Assembly (NCBI RefSeq): GCF_013348805.1
Contig: NZ_CP054690.1
Span: 3,720,001-3,784,000 of the forward strand
From: Rhodococcus sp. W8901
Lineage (GTDB): Bacteria > Actinomycetota > Actinomycetes > Mycobacteriales > Mycobacteriaceae
Length of the DNA stretch: 64,000 bases
Direction of reading: 5' to 3'
This document shows positions 1 through 11,630 of this stretch, piece after piece (positions within the stretch are counted from its first letter, which is position 1; the number at the start of each line of letters is the position of its first letter). A program made the position numbers and the translations under genes. Below the pieces are notes generated by a model. It was not told the origin of the DNA, did not search any database, and was given only the letters and a program-made list of their open reading frames with translations.

Positions 1-22
1 AACCGCGAGAGTACCGGCCGGG

Positions 23-1069
23 TCAGCCCAGCAGCGGTGCGATTCGGGGCGGGATCTGCTGCAACGCGTACGGCAGGCTCAGCACGGTGCTCCACGTCAT
101 GGCCTCCGCCGCCTCGTCGTCGAGGATGACCGCGCGCCCGTCCTCGACGACGTCGAGTGTCCGATAGATCGGCGTCTTCGCGAGCTCGGCGCGGAGATCG
201 TCGCCGAACCCGCCCCCCGCGTACCAGACGAGGAGGTCGACGTTCGCGAGCGACAGCTGCTCGGTACTGATCTCGGCAAAGTTCGTCTTGCGGATCTGCT
301 CGGCCACAGGCGGATTCACGAATCCGAGTTCGCTGAAGAAGCGAACCTTGGGGTCCTCCGGTCCGTACACCCCGAACTGGCCGGGCCCCTTCAGCGCCCC
401 GACGAGCACCGTCTTGCCGGCGAACACCGGGTTGGCGAGCGCGACATCGGTGAACTGCTGCTGCACCCCCGACACCAGTTCGGCGGCTCGGTCCTGCCGC
501 CCCAGTGCCTCCCCCAGGATCATGGTCTGGTCCTGCCAGCGCACGCCGTAGTCCGCGACCCCGGCCGGTTGCGCCACCGTCGGGGCGATCGCGGAGAGCT
601 TGTCGCACTGGCCCTGCGTGAGGCCCGAATACGTACCCACGATGAGGTCGGGGGCGACGCCCGCCACCTTCTCGATATCGATGCCGGTGCTCGCGCTGCC
701 GATGACCGGCAGTTCCGCCTCACCCAATTCGTCCTGCGCCCACGGCCACACCGCGCTCGGGTAGTCGCCGTACCAGTCGAACACCCCGACCGGCACCGTC
801 CCGAGAGCCAGCAGTGCGTCCTGGTCGTTGTAGCCGACGCTCACCACCCGCTTGGGCTGGGCGGGCACCGTGGTCTGCCCGTACTTGTGGGCCACGGTCG
901 CGCCGGGGGCGTCGTCGGAATCGCCGCCACCGGATTCCGCGCCGGCGCATGCCGCCGCGAACGCGAGCAGCGCACCGGTGCCACCGATCAGGAACCCCCT
1001 CCGCGAGAGGGCACCCATGTCCCGGCGTCCGACCGTCCCGAAGCCGTGTCCAGGTCCGCAATCCCCCAT
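23..1069 (-). CDS. iron-siderophore ABC transporter substrate-binding lipoprotein
   Basis: 348 aa, periplasmic-binding-protein fold of the FecB/FhuD class. It is likely to capture a ferric siderophore at the cell surface for an ABC importer encoded elsewhere. The N-terminus has a twin-arginine motif (SRRGFLIGG) followed by a hydrophobic stretch and the lipobox-like AAACAG, so it should be exported and lipidated. The body shows the family pattern 'PKRVVSVGYNDQDALLALG' and a 'DLIVGTYSG' segment. The start at 1069 is preceded by GGAGGG with 7-nt spacing; an internal ATG at 1018 would give a shorter signal peptide with a poor RBS. An IdeR-like box lies just upstream (1108-1126), supporting iron-repressed expression. 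No permease or ATPase gene is adjacent. Confidence 0.85.
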   Translation of the reverse strand: MGDCGPGHGFGTVGRRDMGALSRRGFLIGGTGALLAFAAACAGAESGGGDSDDAPGATVAHKYGQTTVPAQPKRVVSVGYNDQDALLALGTVPVGVFDWYGDYPSAVWPWAQDELGEAELPVIGSASTGIDIEKVAGVAPDLIVGTYSGLTQGQCDKLSAIAPTVAQPAGVADYGVRWQDQTMILGEALGRQDRAAELVSGVQQQFTDVALANPVFAGKTVLVGALKGPGQFGVYGPEDPKVRFFSELGFVNPPVAEQIRKTNFAEISTEQLSLANVDLLVWYAGGGFGDDLRAELAKTPIYRTLDVVEDGRAVILDDEAAEAMTWSTVLSLPYALQQIPPRIAPLLG

Positions 1070-1107
1070 AGGTAGACCCTCCGTTCGCGACCACAGCCAG
1101 CACTCGA

Positions 1108-1126
1108 GTAGGTAAGGCTCACCGAC
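1108..1126. promoter_or_regulatory. IdeR/DmdR-type iron box
   Basis: GTAGGTAAGGCTCACCGAC matches the actinobacterial IdeR consensus TTAGGTTAGGCTAACCTAA at 14 of 19 positions, including the central AGGCT-ACC core. It lies about 40 bp upstream of the siderophore-binding protein start (1069, minus strand) and about 65 bp upstream of the divergent oxidoreductase. Iron-loaded IdeR bound here would repress the lipoprotein gene. This is an inference from motif and context. Confidence 0.65.
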
Positions 1127-1189
1127 CCTACCCCGCGGTTCGGTGCGTCGGACCGTGCATCGCGGGAATTCGGGGGCCAGTATGGGTCC

Positions 1190-3501
<2,312 letters not shown>

Positions 3502-3502
<1 letters not shown>

Positions 3503-4326
3503 TGGGACGCGTCACCGCCCGGCGGCCCGTCCTGCGCATCACCCCGGACGGGACCCGGCACCGCCCGGACACCCTGGCCGTCGAGGAACCTCTCGAGATC
3601 CGCCTCGGCGGGCGGTCCCTCACCGTCACGATGCGCACGCCCGGCAACGACATCGACCTGGTCCACGGGTTCCTGCTGGCCGAGGGCATCATCGGCAGCG
3701 TCCAGGACGTCTCGGTGATCCGGTACTGCGACGGCGTCGACGACGACGGCGCCAACACCTACAACGTCCTCGACGTCGAACTCGGGCCCGACGTTCCGGA
3801 TCCGGGCACCCGGGGTCGACGCGAGTTCCTCACCACGTCGGCGTGCGGGGTGTGCGGGAAGGCATCGCTCGACGAGGTCGCGACCCGCAGCCGCTTCACA
3901 CTGTCCGACAGCACAATCGAGGTCACCGCAGCCGCGCTGTCCTCGATGCCACCCACTCTGCGTCGGGGCCAACGGGTGTTCGAGGCCACCGGCGGGCTGC
4001 ACGCCGCCGGGTTGTTCACGACCGACGGCGCGCTCCTCGCGCTGCGTGAGGACGTCGGTCGCCACAACGCGGTCGACAAGGTCGTCGGCTGGGCGCTGAC
4101 CGGGCGCCGGATCCCCCTGTCCGATGCCGTCCTGATCGTCAGTGGCCGGGCCTCGTTCGAACTCGTGCAGAAGGCCGCGATGGCCGGCATCCCACTGCTC
4201 GGCGCCGTGTCGGCGCCGTCCTCACTGGCGGTCGACCTGGCCCGGGACCAGGGGATGACACTCGTCGGGTTCCTCCGCGGCGAGAGCATGAACGTCTACA
4301 CCGGCGAGCACCGCATCAAGCGGTGA
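3502..4326 (+). CDS. fdhD: formate dehydrogenase accessory sulfurtransferase FdhD
   Basis: 274 aa, normal for the family. FdhD transfers sulfur from a cysteine desulfurase to the Mo-bisMGD cofactor of FdhF-type enzymes. The sequence has the diagnostic loop '[12 protein letters not shown]' with the two functional cysteines, the N-terminal '[11 protein letters not shown]', and the C-terminal '[16 protein letters not shown]' and '[12 protein letters not shown]' motifs. The ATG overlaps the TGA of the upstream oxidoreductase (TGATG), so the pair forms one transcription unit and the client enzyme is very probably the preceding gene product. Confidence 0.93.
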
Positions 4327-4443
4327 CGGCACTACCACGTCACCGCGCAGTGCGACGACGACGACGGTGTCGTCGAACTCGTCGACACCGTCGCCACCGG
4401 TGAACTCGTGGGCAATCCCCCGCGCTACTCGCAGCTGCTTTGA
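4327..4443 (+). other. coding-like stretch in frame after the fdhD stop
   Basis: After the fdhD TGA (4324-4326) the same frame stays open for 38 codons to TGA 4441-4443, beginning RHYHVTAQCDDDDG. Nearly every third position is G or C, the signature of coding DNA here, but there is no start codon in the stretch. FdhD is already full length, so this looks like the tail of a lost small gene or a chance run; I do not recognise the peptide. Confidence 0.25.
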
Positions 4444-4448
4444 CCGTT

Positions 4449-5660
4449 CTAGCAGGTGCCCGCGGGTGTCCCCCCCGCCTGCAACTGCTGGAAGAACTGC
4501 TCGGCGTCGCCGAAGGAGTCCGCAACCGCGGCGCGATGATCGGCGCCCTCGTAGGTCTTGTAGCCGACCGTCGACCCGCTGTCGCACAACGCCTTCGCCA
4601 ACGCCTTCGATCCCGGCTCGGCGACCAGCGTGTCGGCGGTGCCCTGCAGGATCATCGTCGGAACCGAGAGCTTCAGCTGCGCCGGCTCCTGCTTCTTCAG
4701 ATAGCCGATCAACTTGTCCATATCCGCGCCGGGCGCGAACGCCTGGTCGACGGGCACCGACGGGATCACGTCGCGGATCTGCGCGACGCAGCCGTTGCGG
4801 GCCGCGGTCAGCAACGCCTTGGAGGTCGGTGTGACGTACGAATCCGCGTCGATTGACGGATCGGCCGCCTCCGCGCCGAGCAGGATCAGCGGCAGGAACG
4901 CGAGGGCCGGTGCCACTGCGGGGTTTCCGGAGGCCAGGTACGCCGGCGTCTGGCTCGTGCCGTTGCCCGGCGCGATCGCGACCGCGCCCCGCAGATCCAG
5001 CTCCGGTGCCCGCTCCGCACCCTGCGCGGCGGTGAACAGCGTGGCGTGCCCACCCTGGCTGTGCCCCATCGCGTACCACTGGTTGCTGATCGAATCGTCG
5101 AGTTCGCGGCTCGCGCGCACGATGTCGACGACGGCGTTGGCCTCCGTCCCACCGTCCATGTACGGGTGCCCGCCCGGCGTGCCCATGCCGACGTAGTCGG
5201 TCTGCACGACGACGTACCCGTCGGCGACGTAGCGATCGAGGGTCTCGTCGACCACGCCGAGGTAGTCGTGCGCGAGGCCGTCGTCCGAATCGGCGGACGG
5301 CGCGCAGATGTCGGAGACACCCGTGGTGCCGTGGGCCCAGCTGAGGACGGGCCACCCGCCGTCGGGTGCGGAGGTCTTCGGAATCGACACCGTGCCCGAC
5401 ACGACCACGGGATCGCCCTGCGCGTTCTGCGAGACGTACGTGATGAGCTCGCTGCGGGCCGCGCTGGGCAGGACCGGGGCGCCCCGCAATTGCTGACTCG
5501 ACAGCAGCTGACCCGGTTCCAGCGTCGCCGCACCGTCGGCCTCGGCCGAGCTGTTACTGCTGCATCCCGCCGCCACCAGCGCGACCGACGTGGCCGCCAC
5601 GAGCGTGAAGAGTCCCACGCCCCGTGTGCGGCCGCTCCCGGCCTTCGTCAGTGTGTTCAC
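4449..5660 (-). CDS. secreted lipase-like alpha/beta hydrolase (LIP family lipoprotein)
   Basis: 403 aa from a GTG start at 5660 that has GGAGG 6 nt upstream. The N-terminus is a lipoprotein signal ending in VALVAAGCSS, so the protein should be anchored outside the membrane. The mature part is a secretory-lipase type alpha/beta hydrolase: 'VLSWAHGTTG' (oxyanion region), the nucleophile elbow GHSQGG, and a late 'DTLVAEPGS ... GADHRAAV' segment supplying Asp and His. A paralogue with the same layout is at 38550-39692. Divergent from a TetR gene, with a candidate operator between them, so it is probably controlled by that regulator. Substrate unknown; esters or lipids are likely. Confidence 0.85.
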   Translation of the reverse strand: MNTLTKAGSGRTRGVGLFTLVAATSVALVAAGCSSNSSAEADGAATLEPGQLLSSQQLRGAPVLPSAARSELITYVSQNAQGDPVVVSGTVSIPKTSAPDGGWPVLSWAHGTTGVSDICAPSADSDDGLAHDYLGVVDETLDRYVADGYVVVQTDYVGMGTPGGHPYMDGGTEANAVVDIVRASRELDDSISNQWYAMGHSQGGHATLFTAAQGAERAPELDLRGAVAIAPGNGTSQTPAYLASGNPAVAPALAFLPLILLGAEAADPSIDADSYVTPTSKALLTAARNGCVAQIRDVIPSVPVDQAFAPGADMDKLIGYLKKQEPAQLKLSVPTMILQGTADTLVAEPGSKALAKALCDSGSTVGYKTYEGADHRAAVADSFGDAEQFFQQLQAGGTPAGTC

Positions 5661-5674
5661 GAACAACCTCCAGA

Positions 5675-5692
5675 TTAAGAAACGCGTCTTAG
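5675..5692. promoter_or_regulatory. candidate TetR operator (TTAAGA-N6-TCTTAG)
   Basis: Imperfect palindrome TTAAGA-AACGCG-TCTTAG (5 of 6 positions symmetrical, CG-rich centre) in the 68-bp gap between the divergent lipase (start 5660) and TetR gene (start 5729). Position and symmetry fit an autoregulatory TetR site. Confidence 0.45.
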
Positions 5693-5728
5693 CCCGATGA
5701 AGATAGCTCATTCAGTACGCTGTCGGCT

Positions 5729-6364
5729 ATGAATTCGCCGAACGCTCGCGACACGATCCTCGAAGTCGCCGAACGTCTCATCGCCGAACGAGGCATGCAC
5801 GGGGTGTCCGCGAGGGAGATCGTGAGAACCGCGGGGCAGCGCAACAATTCGGCACTCACCTACCATTTCGGCTCGTGGGACGGCCTGCTCGAAGCGATCT
5901 GGCTCGAGCACATGGGCTCCATCAACGCGCTCCGCGCCGACATGCTCGCGAACTCCGGCGACTCCGACCGCCTCGCCCATCTGGTCGCTTGCTACATCCA
6001 CCCCTTCGTCGCGGAGGTCGCGGCCCGCGAGCCGTCGTCCTACTGGGCACGGTTCAACGAACAGTGGCTCACCGGGGTCCACCTGGACTTCGTCTCGACA
6101 CCGACATCGCTGGTCCCCGCCGATCCCAGGTACCCCCGGATCGGCGGGATGAAACTACTCCAGGAACTGTTCGCCGGCATCACCGACGAACTCACCCACC
6201 TGACTCCCGACGCCCGCGCACGGAGGGTGGCCATGATGGCCCGATTCGTCGTGTCGGCGATGGCCACCTGGGAGCGAGAAGCCACCGCCGGGACGACTCG
6301 CGACCTCGAGGCGTTCGAAACCGAGCTGACCTCGCTCGCGATCGCAGTTCTGCGCGCCACCTGA
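5729..6364 (+). CDS. TetR-family transcriptional regulator
   Basis: 211 aa. The N-terminal helix-turn-helix (residues about 8-55: 'ILEVAERLIAERGMHGVSAREIVRTAG ... ALTYHFGSWDGLLEAIW') is typical of TetR repressors; the C-terminal ligand domain is not recognisable. It is divergent from the secreted lipase at 4449-5660, with a short palindrome between them, so local control of the lipase is the simplest role. The gene ends before a strong two-sided hairpin (6477-6523) shared with clpX. Confidence 0.85.
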   Translation: MNSPNARDTILEVAERLIAERGMHGVSAREIVRTAGQRNNSALTYHFGSWDGLLEAIWLEHMGSINALRADMLANSGDSDRLAHLVACYIHPFVAEVAAREPSSYWARFNEQWLTGVHLDFVSTPTSLVPADPRYPRIGGMKLLQELFAGITDELTHLTPDARARRVAMMARFVVSAMATWEREATAGTTRDLEAFETELTSLAIAVLRAT

Positions 6365-6476
6365 GACGGCCGGATGCTGGTGCACCACATCGGAATCGGA
6401 GGGACACTGCCCCGCACGCGCCGCGGGTGCGACGAGGGCCCTGAGCCGACACCGGAACCCGGTCGGCGCACAGCAA

Positions 6477-6523
6477 CGTGCGCCCGGCCGATTCGGACCT
6501 GATCCGAATCAACCGGGCGCACG
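6477..6523. terminator. bidirectional hairpin between tetR and clpX
   Basis: Perfect 11-bp outer stem (CGTGCGCCCGG / CCGGGCGCACG), a CC/AA internal loop, then a perfect 8-bp inner stem GATTCGGA / TCCGAATC closed by 5 nt. It sits between convergent genes and lacks a long T-run, as is common for actinobacterial terminators. Confidence 0.7.
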
Positions 6524-6571
6524 AGGCGTGGTGGAACTGGCGGAGAGTCCTTGTTCAGGACCACCCGGTAC

Positions 6572-7849
6572 CTATGCCGACTTGTCGCGACGCTCCCGCT
6601 CCGGCTTGCGCGGCACGATCGTCGGCAGGACGTTGTCGTTGACGGTCTCCGCGGTGACGACCACCTTCGCGACATCGTCACGACTGGGGATGTCGTACAT
6701 CACCGGGAGCAGGACTTCCTCCATGATCGCGCGCAGCCCACGGGCACCCGTGCCACGGTGGATCGCCTGATCCGCGATCGCCTCCAGCGCGTCCACCGTG
6801 AACTCGAGTTCGACGCCGTCCATGTCGAACAGGCGGGTGTACTGCTTGACGAGCGCGTTCTTCGGCTCGGAGAGGATCTTGACCAGAGATTCCTTGTCGA
6901 GATTGGTCACCGACGCCACGACCGGAAGCCGGCCGATGAACTCGGGAATAAGACCGAACTTGATCAGGTCCTCGGGCATGACCTCCGCGAAGTGGTCCTG
7001 CGTGTCGATCTCGGCCTTCGAGCGGACCTCGGCGCCGAAGCCGATGCCGCGCTTGCCGACCCGATCGGAGACGATCTTTTCGAGACCGGCGAACGCACCC
7101 GCCACGATGAAGAGCACGTTGGTGGTGTCGATCTGGATGAACTCCTGGTGCGGGTGCTTGCGCCCACCCTGCGGCGGCACACTCGCCTGCGTGCCCTCGA
7201 GGATCTTCAGCAGCGCCTGCTGCACACCCTCACCGGACACGTCCCGCGTGATCGACGGGTTCTCGCTCTTGCGGGCGATCTTGTCGACCTCGTCGATGTA
7301 GATGATGCCGGTCTCGGCGCGCTTGACGTCGTAGTCGGCGGCCTGGATCAGCTTCAGCAGGATGTTCTCGACATCCTCACCGACGTATCCGGCCTCGGTC
7401 AGTGCCGTCGCGTCCGCGATCGCGAAGGGCACGTTGAGCATCTTCGCCAGCGTCTGCGCGAGGTAGGTCTTGCCGCAGCCGGTGGGGCCGAGCATGAGGA
7501 TGTTCGACTTCGCCAACTCGACGGTCTCACCGCGCGCGTCCCGACTGCGGTCGCCCGCCTGGATGCGCTTGTAATGGTTGTAGACCGCCACCGCCAACGT
7601 CCGCTTCGCAGCGTCCTGACCGATCACATAGTTCTCGAGGAAGTCGCGGATCTCCGCGGGCTTGGGCAGCTCGTCGAGCTTGACCTCACTGGACTCCGCC
7701 AGCTCTTCCTCGATGATCTCGTTGCACAGATCGATGCATTCGTCGCAGATGTAGACCCCGGGTCCCGCAATGAGCTTCTTGACCTGCTTCTGGCTCTTAC
7801 CGCAGAACGAGCACTTGAGCAGATCGCCGCCGTCACCGATGCGTGCCAT
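6572..7849 (-). CDS. clpX: ATP-dependent Clp protease ATP-binding subunit ClpX
   Basis: 425 aa, full length. AAA+ unfoldase that recognises tagged or native substrates and feeds them to the ClpP1P2 peptidase. An N-terminal zinc-binding domain has CSFC (13-16) and CDEC (35-38); Walker A GPTGCGKT is at 121-128, Walker B IIYIDEVD at about 182-189, followed by sensor regions and '[14 protein letters not shown]'. It lies 294 bp downstream of clpP2 on the same strand, far enough to have its own promoter. Gene order clpP1-clpP2-clpX is as in mycobacteria, where other genes intervene. Confidence 0.98.
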   Translation of the reverse strand: MARIGDGGDLLKCSFCGKSQKQVKKLIAGPGVYICDECIDLCNEIIEEELAESSEVKLDELPKPAEIRDFLENYVIGQDAAKRTLAVAVYNHYKRIQAGDRSRDARGETVELAKSNILMLGPTGCGKTYLAQTLAKMLNVPFAIADATALTEAGYVGEDVENILLKLIQAADYDVKRAETGIIYIDEVDKIARKSENPSITRDVSGEGVQQALLKILEGTQASVPPQGGRKHPHQEFIQIDTTNVLFIVAGAFAGLEKIVSDRVGKRGIGFGAEVRSKAEIDTQDHFAEVMPEDLIKFGLIPEFIGRLPVVASVTNLDKESLVKILSEPKNALVKQYTRLFDMDGVELEFTVDALEAIADQAIHRGTGARGLRAIMEEVLLPVMYDIPSRDDVAKVVVTAETVNDNVLPTIVPRKPERERRDKSA

Positions 7850-8143
7850 CTCGTAAGGTCCCTACTTCCTTGTCTACGTGCGAGCACCCTCACCCGAATC
7901 CCCGCGGATCGCTGTTCAGCGATCGCGTGCCCTCGGCTCAGGATCGAAGGCCCATGGTGTGACCGTACCCGCAGATCGGGAACGAGGTCGACCAAAAGCC
8001 GGTGATTCCCACACGGCGAACACGATTCCGACACATGAATCACATCCGCGTGAAGAACGCGGAATGCCCCAGCTTGACGGGTGTGCACCCCGGTCCGCCG
8101 CAATCCGATCACTCGGCGTGTCGGCGAACCGGGATGCCCCACA

Positions 8144-8815
8144 TCACTTCTGGGCGGACAGCTTCCGGTACTGGAGGACGTCGTCGATGATGCCGTACTC
8201 CTTCGCCTCTTCCGCCGTCAGAATCTTGTCGCGGTCGGTGTCCTTGCGGATGACGTCAGGATCCCGGCCGGTGTGCTTCGAGAGCGTGGTCTCCATCAGT
8301 CGGCGCATGCGCTCGATCTCCGCGGCCTGGATCTCCAGATCGGAGACCTGACCCTGGATGCCACCGGTCGCGGGCTGATGGATCAGCACACGGGCGTTCG
8401 GCAGCGCGAGGCGCTTGCCGGGCGTGCCGGCAGCGAGCAGGACGGCCGCGGCCGACGCGGCCTGGCCGAGGCAGACCGTCGTGATGTCGGCCCGCACGTA
8501 CTGCATCGTGTCGTAGATCGCCATCAGCGACGTGAACGAGCCGCCCGGCGAGTTGATGTACATGGTGATGTCGCGGTCCGGGTCGAGCGACTCGAGCACC
8601 AGCAGCTGCGCCATGACGTCGTTCGCCGACGCGTCGTCCACCTGCACGCCGAGGAAGATGATGCGCTCCTCGAACAGCTTGTTGTAGGGGTTGGACTCCT
8701 TGACGCCGTAGCTGGAGTGCTCGATGAACGAGGGCAGGATGTAGCGCGACTGGGCGCCGGCCGGAGCCTGGCCGCCGAGCGCGTGGGCGGCACGGGGATC
8801 GAAGAGGTTGGTCAT
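8144..8815 (-). CDS. clpP2: ATP-dependent Clp protease proteolytic subunit ClpP2
   Basis: 223 aa serine protease subunit. Catalytic Ser121 lies in GQAASAAA and His146 in RVLIHQP, with the Asp in the later KDTDRD segment. The N-terminus '[34 protein letters not shown]' marks it as the ClpP2 type of Actinobacteria, which assembles with ClpP1 into a mixed two-ring tetradecamer. It starts 45 bp downstream of the clpP1 stop, so the two are co-transcribed. Confidence 0.96.
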   Translation of the reverse strand: MTNLFDPRAAHALGGQAPAGAQSRYILPSFIEHSSYGVKESNPYNKLFEERIIFLGVQVDDASANDVMAQLLVLESLDPDRDITMYINSPGGSFTSLMAIYDTMQYVRADITTVCLGQAASAAAVLLAAGTPGKRLALPNARVLIHQPATGGIQGQVSDLEIQAAEIERMRRLMETTLSKHTGRDPDVIRKDTDRDKILTAEEAKEYGIIDDVLQYRKLSAQK

Positions 8816-8860
8816 CAGTTCTCCAAGATGGTGTGGGCGGAAGGTCGGATGCGTTGCGGG

Positions 8861-9469
8861 CTAGTTGCCTGCGCCGCCCGCCTGCCGCGCGCGGGTGATG
8901 ACGTGGTCGACGAAGCCGTACTGGAGCGCTTCCTTCGCGGTGAACCAGCGGTCACGGTCCGAGTCCGCAGTGATCTGCTCGACGGTCTGGCCGGTGTGCT
9001 CCGCGATGAGCTCGGCCATCTCGCGCTTGGTGTGCGCGAACTGCTCCGCCATGATCGCGATGTCGGACGCGGTGCCGCCGATGCCGGCCGACGGCTGGTG
9101 CATCATGATCCGCGCGTGCGGCAGGGCGTACCGCTTGCCCTTGGTGCCGGCCGACAGGAGGAACTGCCCCATCGAGGCGGCCAGGCCCATGCCGAAAGTC
9201 GCGACGTCGCACTCGGCGAACTGCATGGTGTCGAAGATCGCCATGCCTGCCGTGACCGAGCCGCCAGGCGAGTTGATGTACAGGGAGATGTCCCGGGTGG
9301 GGTCCTCTGCCGACAGCAGCAGGATCTGGGCGCACAGCTTGTTCGCGATGTCGTCGTCCACCTGCGTACCGAGGAAGATGATGCGCTCGCGAAGCAGGCG
9401 TTCGTACACCGAGTCGCTGAGATTCAGACCGGAGGTGGCTGAAGTCATGGCGGGATTCTGGTAAGTCAC
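8861..9469 (-). CDS. clpP1: ATP-dependent Clp protease proteolytic subunit ClpP1
   Basis: 202 aa from the GTG at 9469, preceded by AAGGCAGG; an internal ATG at 9448 (195 aa) has no visible RBS. Catalytic Ser99 (GLAASMGQ) and His124 (RIMMHQP) are present. '[22 protein letters not shown]' is the ClpP1-type N-terminus, which is processed in mycobacteria. First gene of the clpP1-clpP2 operon. The 19-bp terminator at 9517-9558 isolates it from tig, and a ClgR-like motif at 9557-9567 suggests stress-responsive activation. Confidence 0.95.
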   Translation of the reverse strand: MTYQNPAMTSATSGLNLSDSVYERLLRERIIFLGTQVDDDIANKLCAQILLLSAEDPTRDISLYINSPGGSVTAGMAIFDTMQFAECDVATFGMGLAASMGQFLLSAGTKGKRYALPHARIMMHQPSAGIGGTASDIAIMAEQFAHTKREMAELIAEHTGQTVEQITADSDRDRWFTAKEALQYGFVDHVITRARQAGGAGN

Positions 9470-9516
9470 GGTACCTGCCTTCTCGATAAGTCGTTGGTTC
9501 CTGACACTGACACTAA

Positions 9517-9558
9517 CGAAGTAGGGCGGCACCGGAGTCCCGGTGCCGCCCTACTTCG
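9517..9558 (-). terminator. strong hairpin terminator after tig
   Basis: Perfect 19-bp stem (CGAAGTAGGGCGGCACCGG and its complement) with a 4-nt loop AGTC, between the tig stop (9616) and the clpP1 start (9469). It should end tig transcription and makes clpP1P2 dependent on a promoter located at or below it. Confidence 0.8.
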
Positions 9559-9567
9559 CTGAAAGCG
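9557..9567. promoter_or_regulatory. ClgR-like activator box before clpP1
   Basis: CGCTGAAAGCG fits the core CGCYNANRGCG recalled for ClgR, the activator of clpP operons in Corynebacterium, Streptomyces and mycobacteria, and is preceded by TT as in many sites. It lies about 90 bp upstream of the clpP1 start, a sensible activator distance. The first two bases are also the foot of the tig terminator stem. Confidence 0.55.
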
Positions 9568-9615
9568 GAAATACTCGCGCCCACCGGGGGTGGCAGGCGT
9601 CATTCCGCCGGGGTG

Positions 9616-10980
9616 CTACTTGTCGTCGCCCTCGGCGTCGGCCTCGTCGGCCTCCGCCTCTGCGGTGCCGAACATCTCAGCGGTGTCGATCGCCGCACCG
9701 GCGGTGTCGGTAACGGTCGCAGCGTCGACGACACCGGCAAGCGCCTTGCCACGTCGCACGTCCGCGAAGACGGCGCCGAGCTGGTTGGCCTGCTGGATCT
9801 GCTGGATGAACTGCTCCGGAGCCATGCCGTAGCGCTGCGCCTGGAACAGGATGCGCTCGGTGAGCTCGTCCTGGCCGACGGTGGTGCCCGCGGCGTCGGC
9901 GATGGCGTCGAGCAGCAGCTGGGTCTTCACCGAGCGCTCGGCAGCCTCCTTGGCGTCCGCGTCGAACTGCTCACGCGTGGTGCCCTGCGACTCGAGGAGC
10001 TCGTTCAGCTTCTCCTCGTTGTGGTCCAGACCGTGGATCGCGTCGTGCAGCGCGGCGTCGACCTCGGCCTTGACGACGGCCTCGGGCAGCGGGACCTCGA
10101 CGGTCTCGAGCAGAGCCTCGAGCACCTTGTCGCGGATCTGGCCGGCCTGCTCGACCTTGCGGACGCGTGCGACGCGCTCACGCAGGTCGGCCTCGAGCTC
10201 TTCGAGGGTGTCGAACTCGCTTGCCATCTGGGCGAACTCGTCGTCGGCCTCGGGCAGCTCGCGCTCCTTGACGGAACCGACGGTGACGGTGATGACCGCC
10301 TCCTGGCCCGCGAACTCGCCGGCGACCAGCTTGGAGGTGAAGTCCTTCGACTCGCCGGCCTTGACGCCGACGATGGCCTCGTCGAGGCCCTCGATCAGCT
10401 GTCCCGAGCCGACCTCGTGGGACAGACCCGACGCGGTGGCCTCCGGAACGGCCTGGCCGTCGACGGTGGCGGACAGGTCGATCGACACGAAGTCGCCGTC
10501 CTGAACCTCACGCTCGACACCCTTCAGGGTGCCGAAGCGCTGACGCAGCGACAGCAGCTGCTCGGCGACTGCCTCGTCGGTGACCTCGATCGGGTCGACC
10601 GTGACGGCGACGGTGGAGAAGTCCGGCAGGGTGATCTCGGGGCGGACGTCGACCTCGGCGGTGAACGTGAGCTCCTGGCCGTCCTCGAGCTTGGTGATCT
10701 CGATCTCCGGCTGGCCGATGACCTTCACCTCGGAGGCGTTGACGGCCTCGGAGTAGCGGGACGGGAGGGCGTCGTTGACGACCTGCTCGAGCACCGCGCC
10801 ACGACCGACACGAGCCTCGAGCAGCTTGGCCGGAGCCTTGCCCGGACGGAAGCCGGGGAGACGGATCTGCTGCGCGAGCGCCTTGTAGGCCTTGTCGAAA
10901 TCAGGCTTGAGCTCCTCGAAGGGCACCTCAACGTTGATACGGACTCGCGTCGGGCTGAGCTGCTCGACGGTGCTCTTCAC
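9616..10980 (-). CDS. tig: trigger factor (ribosome-associated chaperone / PPIase)
   Basis: 454 aa. Trigger factor binds the ribosome exit tunnel and shields nascent chains. The N-terminal ribosome-binding domain begins '[24 protein letters not shown]' and contains GFRPGKAP, the ribosome-docking signature. The middle FKBP-like domain starts near residue 160 ('[17 protein letters not shown]'), and the long C-terminal helical chaperone domain ends in an acidic tail ([14 protein letters not shown]). Directly upstream of clpP1P2 as in mycobacteria, but separated from it by a strong terminator. Confidence 0.97.
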   Translation of the reverse strand: MKSTVEQLSPTRVRINVEVPFEELKPDFDKAYKALAQQIRLPGFRPGKAPAKLLEARVGRGAVLEQVVNDALPSRYSEAVNASEVKVIGQPEIEITKLEDGQELTFTAEVDVRPEITLPDFSTVAVTVDPIEVTDEAVAEQLLSLRQRFGTLKGVEREVQDGDFVSIDLSATVDGQAVPEATASGLSHEVGSGQLIEGLDEAIVGVKAGESKDFTSKLVAGEFAGQEAVITVTVGSVKERELPEADDEFAQMASEFDTLEELEADLRERVARVRKVEQAGQIRDKVLEALLETVEVPLPEAVVKAEVDAALHDAIHGLDHNEEKLNELLESQGTTREQFDADAKEAAERSVKTQLLLDAIADAAGTTVGQDELTERILFQAQRYGMAPEQFIQQIQQANQLGAVFADVRRGKALAGVVDAATVTDTAGAAIDTAEMFGTAEAEADEADAEGDDK

Positions 10981-11068
10981 GGATCTGGCTCCTTCGTGTG
11001 GTGGTGCTCTTTGATTCGATATCTCGTGTCTCTTCGTGGCAGGACCGGATTGTCGGCCCTGCCACGCG

Positions 11069-11147
<79 letters not shown>

Positions 11148-11286
11148 TCAGAACAGGCCTCCGCCAACCTCGCGAGGACCCGAGGCAGAATCCTACGGCC
11201 CCCCGATTATGAAATCCAAAGCGAGGTTGGGTACAGTCTCATCTCGCAGACGACATCGCTGGCGATCCCACAAATGTCGTATGCAC

Positions 11287-11360
11287 GGGGATGTAGCTCA
11301 ATGGTAGAGCCTCAGTCTTCCAAACTGATTACGCGGGTTCGATTCCCGTCATCCCCTCCA
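11287..11360 (+). tRNA. tRNA-Gly (anticodon TCC)
   Basis: 74 nt including CCA. Acceptor GGGGATG pairs with CATCCCC; anticodon stem TCAGT/ACTGA encloses CTTCCAA, giving TCC; the T-loop is TTCGATT. Followed at once by a strong intrinsic terminator (11370-11414). Confidence 0.95.
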
Positions 11361-11369
11361 CGCGGAGGA

Positions 11370-11414
11370 AACCCCCACCGTTCGGATATATGTCCGAACG
11401 GTGGGGGTTTTTCT
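11370..11414 (+). terminator. intrinsic terminator of tRNA-Gly
   Basis: 17-bp perfect stem (AACCCCCACCGTTCGGA and its complement), 6-nt loop TATATG, then GGTTTTTC. A classical stem plus T-run, rare in this GC-rich window. Confidence 0.9.
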
Positions 11415-11506
11415 TGTTTCCGCCCCTTCGGAACCCATCACCCATCCGACCCCGGGCCGCCCCCGCCGAGCGCGCGCAAATCCGCCGCCCGACCAGACCA
11501 CCGTCG

Positions 11507-11522
11507 AGTGACTCTTGTCACA
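11507..11522. promoter_or_regulatory. CRP-like site upstream of the nitronate monooxygenase gene
   Basis: AGTGACTCTTGTCACA contains GTGA-N6-TCAC, the core of CRP/GlxR sites of Mycobacterium and Corynebacterium, about 110 bp upstream of the gene at 11631. Low-information motif; the intergenic position raises its value. Confidence 0.35.
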
Positions 11523-11630
11523 TTACTCGGAGCTTCGGCCGCTTCGTGATTCCCGCCGCACACCAGGGATGCCTGACCTAAGTTGGAACCTGTTACAGAT
11601 TTCCGACTTCCCCCCCCGAAGGAGTGCCGG

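Noticed and set aside
6524-6571. Possible tRNA- or ncRNA-like sequence GCGTGGTGGAACTGGCGGAG before clpX
   Set aside because: No complementary acceptor or T-arm is present; only the terminator hairpin at 6477-6523 forms a stable structure.
7850-8143. Small hairpin (7907-7924) and short open frames in the clpX-clpP2 gap
   Set aside because: The stem is only 7 bp with no T-run and the frames lack RBS and conservation features; I see only a likely clpX promoter region that cannot be pinned down.
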